From positions 248,001-312,000 of the forward strand of contig NZ_JAHCTA010000001.1 in NCBI RefSeq assembly GCF_018474025.1: DNA of 64,000 nucleotides, given 5' to 3'. Position 1 is the first letter of the stretch, and each line of letters opens with the position of its first letter. The translations under genes were made by a program, and so were the position numbers. This DNA is from Alteromonas oceanisediminis (lineage in GTDB: Bacteria > Pseudomonadota > Gammaproteobacteria > Enterobacterales > Alteromonadaceae). Under the pieces are notes generated by a model. That model did no database searches and was not told the DNA's origin. It was given only the letters and a program-made list of their open reading frames with translations. Positions 61,214 through 64,000 of the stretch are shown here, piece by piece.

Positions 61214-62278
61214 TTAAACGTGCTTACGTTTTCTGATATAACGTAGAATTGTCCAAATATTCTGCAATATCGCACTGTAGACCACTAGCAAAGCGATAAA
61301 ACTCCAAAACATGACGTATTCTGGAACTTCATAAAGTTCGCCTAAAATACCCACTGCGGCATACAATACCCCCAGCATAAGAATCATCGATAAGGCACGA
61401 CGAGGTGACAATCCCGCTCGCATAAATATGAAATGTAAATGCTGCCTGTCGGGACGAAGAACCGACTGTTTTTTCCGCGCTCTACGGTACATAATTCCAG
61501 CCATGTCCATAAGCGGGAGACCGATTATCCAGACAGCTGTGATAGGCCGCATTGCGGGATCACTACCTTGAGTAAAATCTACCATCAACCAAACTATGGT
61601 TAGTCCTACAAACATACTTCCACTATCACCCATATAAATTTTATTGCCCTTGAATCCTTTGAGGCTGAGGTTAAATGCTAAGAATGGGACCAAGGCAGCG
61701 ACAATCATCATCGGAGCCATGATTTCTTGTCCTTTTCCGGATATTAACAATAAAAAGACGACAGCAAGTAACACAATCAAACTTATACCGCCCGCTAATC
61801 CATCTATACCGTCGATCATATTGAAAGCATTAATAACACCGACAACGCACACGAGTGTAAAAAAATAACCCATAAATTCGAGTTCTATCGCGCCAGTGCC
61901 AAGTATATTCCCCACCGAGGTGATGTAATTTTGAGCCGCCCACGCCATGATCGATGCAACACAAAACTGGCAAATCAACCGCCCCTTAGCACTCAGATCA
62001 AATTTGTCGTCAAGCATACCGAGCAATACAATAAAAAAGGACGCTGTAAAGAACCAAGAGCCATTTTTAAACCATGCATCTGTCATGACGCTAGCAGAAA
62101 AAACAGCACCGAATATCGCGACGCCTCCGGTCAAAGGAACTACACCTGTATGAGTTTTGCGACCACTCGGGTGGTCGACAAGTCCGAGCTGTCGAGCAAA
62201 AGGAGTCATAAACACTAGCAGGAGTACTGCCGCAAAAAAAACGGTTAGTAATGGAATCACTTCCAAATAAGCAAACAT
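61214..62278 (-). CDS. wecA: Undecaprenyl-phosphate GlcNAc-1-phosphate transferase-type protein
   Basis: Polyprenyl-phosphate sugar-1-phosphate transferase of the MraY/WecA superfamily, which starts a glycan on the lipid made by UppS. Among its 354 residues are about ten membrane segments. Conserved cytosolic loops are LLGMLDDKFDLSAKGRL with the Asp pair, NAFNMIDGIDGLAGG, IYMGDSGSMFVG and RPDRQHLHFIFMRAGLS. The last resembles the WecA/Rfe His motif. A lipid-linked primer is typical of O-antigen-like or group 4 pathways, so its position at the head of a KpsMT-type cluster is notable. First gene of the capsule operon. Confidence 0.9.
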   Translation of the reverse strand: MFAYLEVIPLLTVFFAAVLLLVFMTPFARQLGLVDHPSGRKTHTGVVPLTGGVAIFGAVFSASVMTDAWFKNGSWFFTASFFIVLLGMLDDKFDLSAKGRLICQFCVASIMAWAAQNYITSVGNILGTGAIELEFMGYFFTLVCVVGVINAFNMIDGIDGLAGGISLIVLLAVVFLLLISGKGQEIMAPMMIVAALVPFLAFNLSLKGFKGNKIYMGDSGSMFVGLTIVWLMVDFTQGSDPAMRPITAVWIIGLPLMDMAGIMYRRARKKQSVLRPDRQHLHFIFMRAGLSPRRALSMILMLGVLYAAVGILGELYEVPEYVMFWSFIALLVVYSAILQNIWTILRYIRKRKHV

Positions 62279-62732
62279 CTAATTATCTTGTCCCTATGCG
62301 ACATAGCTTTTTATGCAATGAACCATGATGGTTATTGATTTCATTTACGCACGCTACACATGTTATGGCATGATTATGCATTTATCATGCCAAGCCCTAG
62401 GCGCGACTGGTGGAATAGTATAGCAACAGAGCACTCTACTAATCTAGCGTTAATAGCGTTGACTTGATGCAATTAGAACGACGGTTTATTTTAACTCTGT
62501 CACCATTTAATTAATCAAACTGCCCTCTTGCAGTCCTTATGAAGGCAAAATATTGACTGTCTCAGCAATGTCCAAAATGTTGAACGAAAGCGTCAATTAG
62601 TCTAAAAATGATGCATTTTTCATGTGTTTTTAATGGTGATTGCGTAGTTATCAAGCGGCTTTTACCTTGCGTAACCTAGCGTGAGTCTTGCATAATGGCT
62701 GGCGAACTTTAAAACAATCCTGCGATAGGCTT
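62279..62732. other. Long divergent intergenic region
   Basis: 454 AT-rich bases between wecA and the divergent peptide transporter gene. It contains a perfect 8-bp hairpin, GGCATGAT (62367-62374) with ATCATGCC (62384-62391), about 90 bases upstream of wecA, and a candidate promoter for the transporter. No RfaH-type ops element or open frame was found. Confidence 0.6.
62667..62696 (+). promoter_or_regulatory. Candidate promoter for the peptide transporter
   Basis: TTGCGT at 62667-62672 lies 18 bases before CATAAT at 62691-62696. The ATG follows 36 bases after the -10, so the leader would be about 30 bases. Confidence 0.4.
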
Positions 62733-64000
62733 ATGACTATAAAAACAACAAACGACACTAAGTTCTTCGGCCATCCGGCCGGATTGCAAACACTGTTCTT
62801 CACCGAGATGTGGGAGCGCATGAGTTACTACGGTATGCGTGCGCTGCTGGTTCTGTTTATGACCGCTAGTTTACAGGAAGAGGGGCTTGCATTCACCGTA
62901 GCAACAGCAACGGCTATTTACGGGCTTTATACCGGTGCCGTTTACTTTATGGGCTTGCCCGGTGGATGGATGGCCGATCGTCTGATTGGAGGTCAGCGCG
63001 CGGTGTGGTACGGCGGTATCATCATCATGTGTGGCCATATCGTGCTAGCCATTCCCAGCACGCAAACTTTCTTTATTGGTTTGATTCTAGTGGTTGTCGG
63101 TACTGGCCTATTGAAACCCAACATCGGTGCGATGGTCGGCATGCTGTACAGCGACAATGACGCCCGTCGGGACAGCGGTTACACCCTCTACTATATGGGC
63201 ATAAATATCGGCTCAGTGATTGGTTACATTGTGTGTGGCTATCTTGCCACGGAAATGGGTTATCACTGGGCATTTGGTGCAGCGGCAGTGGGTATGGGTA
63301 TTGGCTTGATTCAATACCGCCTGACTCAGCCACGCTTAGAGGGTGCAGCTGCTGAACCCACTGTGGCACTATCGCCGGGCGCGCACAAACTCAGCTGGAT
63401 GACCATCATCGCCTTTGTCGCTGGCACCGCAGTGCTCACGATGCTGGTAGCAAACGGTACTATCATTATAGACGCGGTTGCGGTAGCGAAATATGTCGCC
63501 ATCTTCTTTACCTTGGTATTTTTAGCGTACTACGCCGCGATCTTTTTTATGGGTAATCTAACGCCCAATGAAAAACGTCGCCTTGGTGCATTGTTTCTAG
63601 TATGCATTGCCTCAATCTGTTTTTGGGCTGGTTTTGAACAAGCCGGTTCATCCTTGAATTTGTTTGGCCGTGACTACACTGAACGTATGATTGGCAGCTT
63701 TGAGATACCACCAGCATGGTTCCAGTCAGCCAACTCATTTTTCATCATCATTCTGTCGCCGTTTTTTGCCGCTCTCTGGATAAATCTTGGCAAGCGCATG
63801 ATGGATCCATCCTACGGTTTTAAATGTGCTATCGGCCTGATTATCATGGCAACAGGCTTCATCGTCATGTTTTTCGCAGCTCAAATTGCAGCTAGTGGCT
63901 TAAAAGTTGCGCCGTATTGGCTGGTTATGACCTACTTCCTGCACACCGTGGGTGAGCTTTGTCTAAGCCCCGTCGCGCTAAGCGCGGTGAGTCGCTTATC
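62733..64000 (+). CDS. POT-family proton-dependent oligopeptide transporter (partial)
   Basis: Proton-coupled uptake of di- and tripeptides at the inner membrane. The frame is open from the ATG at 62733 to the window end, about 422 codons, with no stop seen. FFTEMWERMSYYGMRALLVL near the N-terminus holds the ExxER motif needed for proton coupling. VGTGLLKPNIGAMVG and RRDSGYTLYYMGINIGS are the PTR2 signatures, and CFWAGFEQAGSSLNLF appears later. The last residues, HTVGELCLSPVALSAVSRL, are the conserved segment before the final helices, so roughly 60-80 residues are missing. Confidence 0.93.
   Translation, partial: MTIKTTNDTKFFGHPAGLQTLFFTEMWERMSYYGMRALLVLFMTASLQEEGLAFTVATATAIYGLYTGAVYFMGLPGGWMADRLIGGQRAVWYGGIIIMCGHIVLAIPSTQTFFIGLILVVVGTGLLKPNIGAMVGMLYSDNDARRDSGYTLYYMGINIGSVIGYIVCGYLATEMGYHWAFGAAAVGMGIGLIQYRLTQPRLEGAAAEPTVALSPGAHKLSWMTIIAFVAGTAVLTMLVANGTIIIDAVAVAKYVAIFFTLVFLAYYAAIFFMGNLTPNEKRRLGALFLVCIASICFWAGFEQAGSSLNLFGRDYTERMIGSFEIPPAWFQSANSFFIIILSPFFAALWINLGKRMMDPSYGFKCAIGLIIMATGFIVMFFAAQIAASGLKVAPYWLVMTYFLHTVGELCLSPVALSAVSRL

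Noticed and set aside
61138-61275. Upstream extension of the small lipoprotein frame into wecA
   Set aside because: It would destroy the N-terminal lipoprotein signal and overlap wecA by 62 bases.
62279-62732. JUMPstart/ops RfaH element upstream of wecA
   Set aside because: No GGCGGTAG-type ops core was found on the minus strand leader; only a plain 8-bp hairpin.

Overview
The window looks like a free-living, probably marine gammaproteobacterium. The evidence is the set of conserved gene neighbourhoods: rpsB-tsf-pyrH-frr-uppS-cdsA, divergent map, then glnD-dapD, yqcA-truC, syd-queF and ppnN. In addition there is a csrB-like RNA close to syd, as in enterobacteria, and a pair of gammaproteobacterial DUF3549/DUF3301 genes. 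The order cannot be fixed from the sequence alone; an oceanospirillalean or alteromonad-like relative is plausible. No tRNA, rRNA, CRISPR array, prophage or insertion sequence was seen.

Region 1 (1-22.7 kb) is mostly housekeeping. It holds translation and envelope-lipid genes on the minus strand, nitrogen sensing (glnD), lysine/peptidoglycan precursor synthesis (dapD), a flavodoxin and tRNA pseudouridine synthase, Syd, QueF, a diguanylate cyclase, PpnN, an NAD-type isocitrate dehydrogenase and a ComEA-like protein. Inside it, at about 12.29-12.66 kb on the minus strand, lies a CsrB/RsmZ-type regulatory RNA. It carries 23 GGA triplets, several of them in hairpin loops, ends in a rho-independent terminator and has a near-perfect GacA/UvrY box about 150 bp upstream.

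Region 2 (22.7-62.3 kb) reads as one large surface-assembly locus. It starts with galU, ugd and two glycosyltransferases. A polysaccharide-decoration operon follows: two LicD-family proteins, a sulfotransferase-TPR-RgpF fusion and a TagD-like cytidylyltransferase. Then comes a gene for a secreted, acidic, Gly/Thr/Asp-rich 567-residue protein that looks like an S-layer protein. Divergent from it is an atypical type II secretion operon in the order E-F-G-H-I-J-K-L-M-C-D, with a lipoprotein secretin and a periplasmic RraB-like protein. Last is a KpsDMTE-type capsule export operon headed by wecA, with three GT2 enzymes and two more sulfotransferase proteins, one fused to a GT8-like domain. My reading is that the T2SS may export the S-layer protein, while the other genes build a sulfated, perhaps polyol-phosphate-bearing polysaccharide that could anchor it. 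The physical linkage is seen; the functional link is inference.

Region 3 (62.3-64 kb) is a long non-coding gap and the start of a POT-family peptide transporter that runs off the window. The window also begins inside cdsA.
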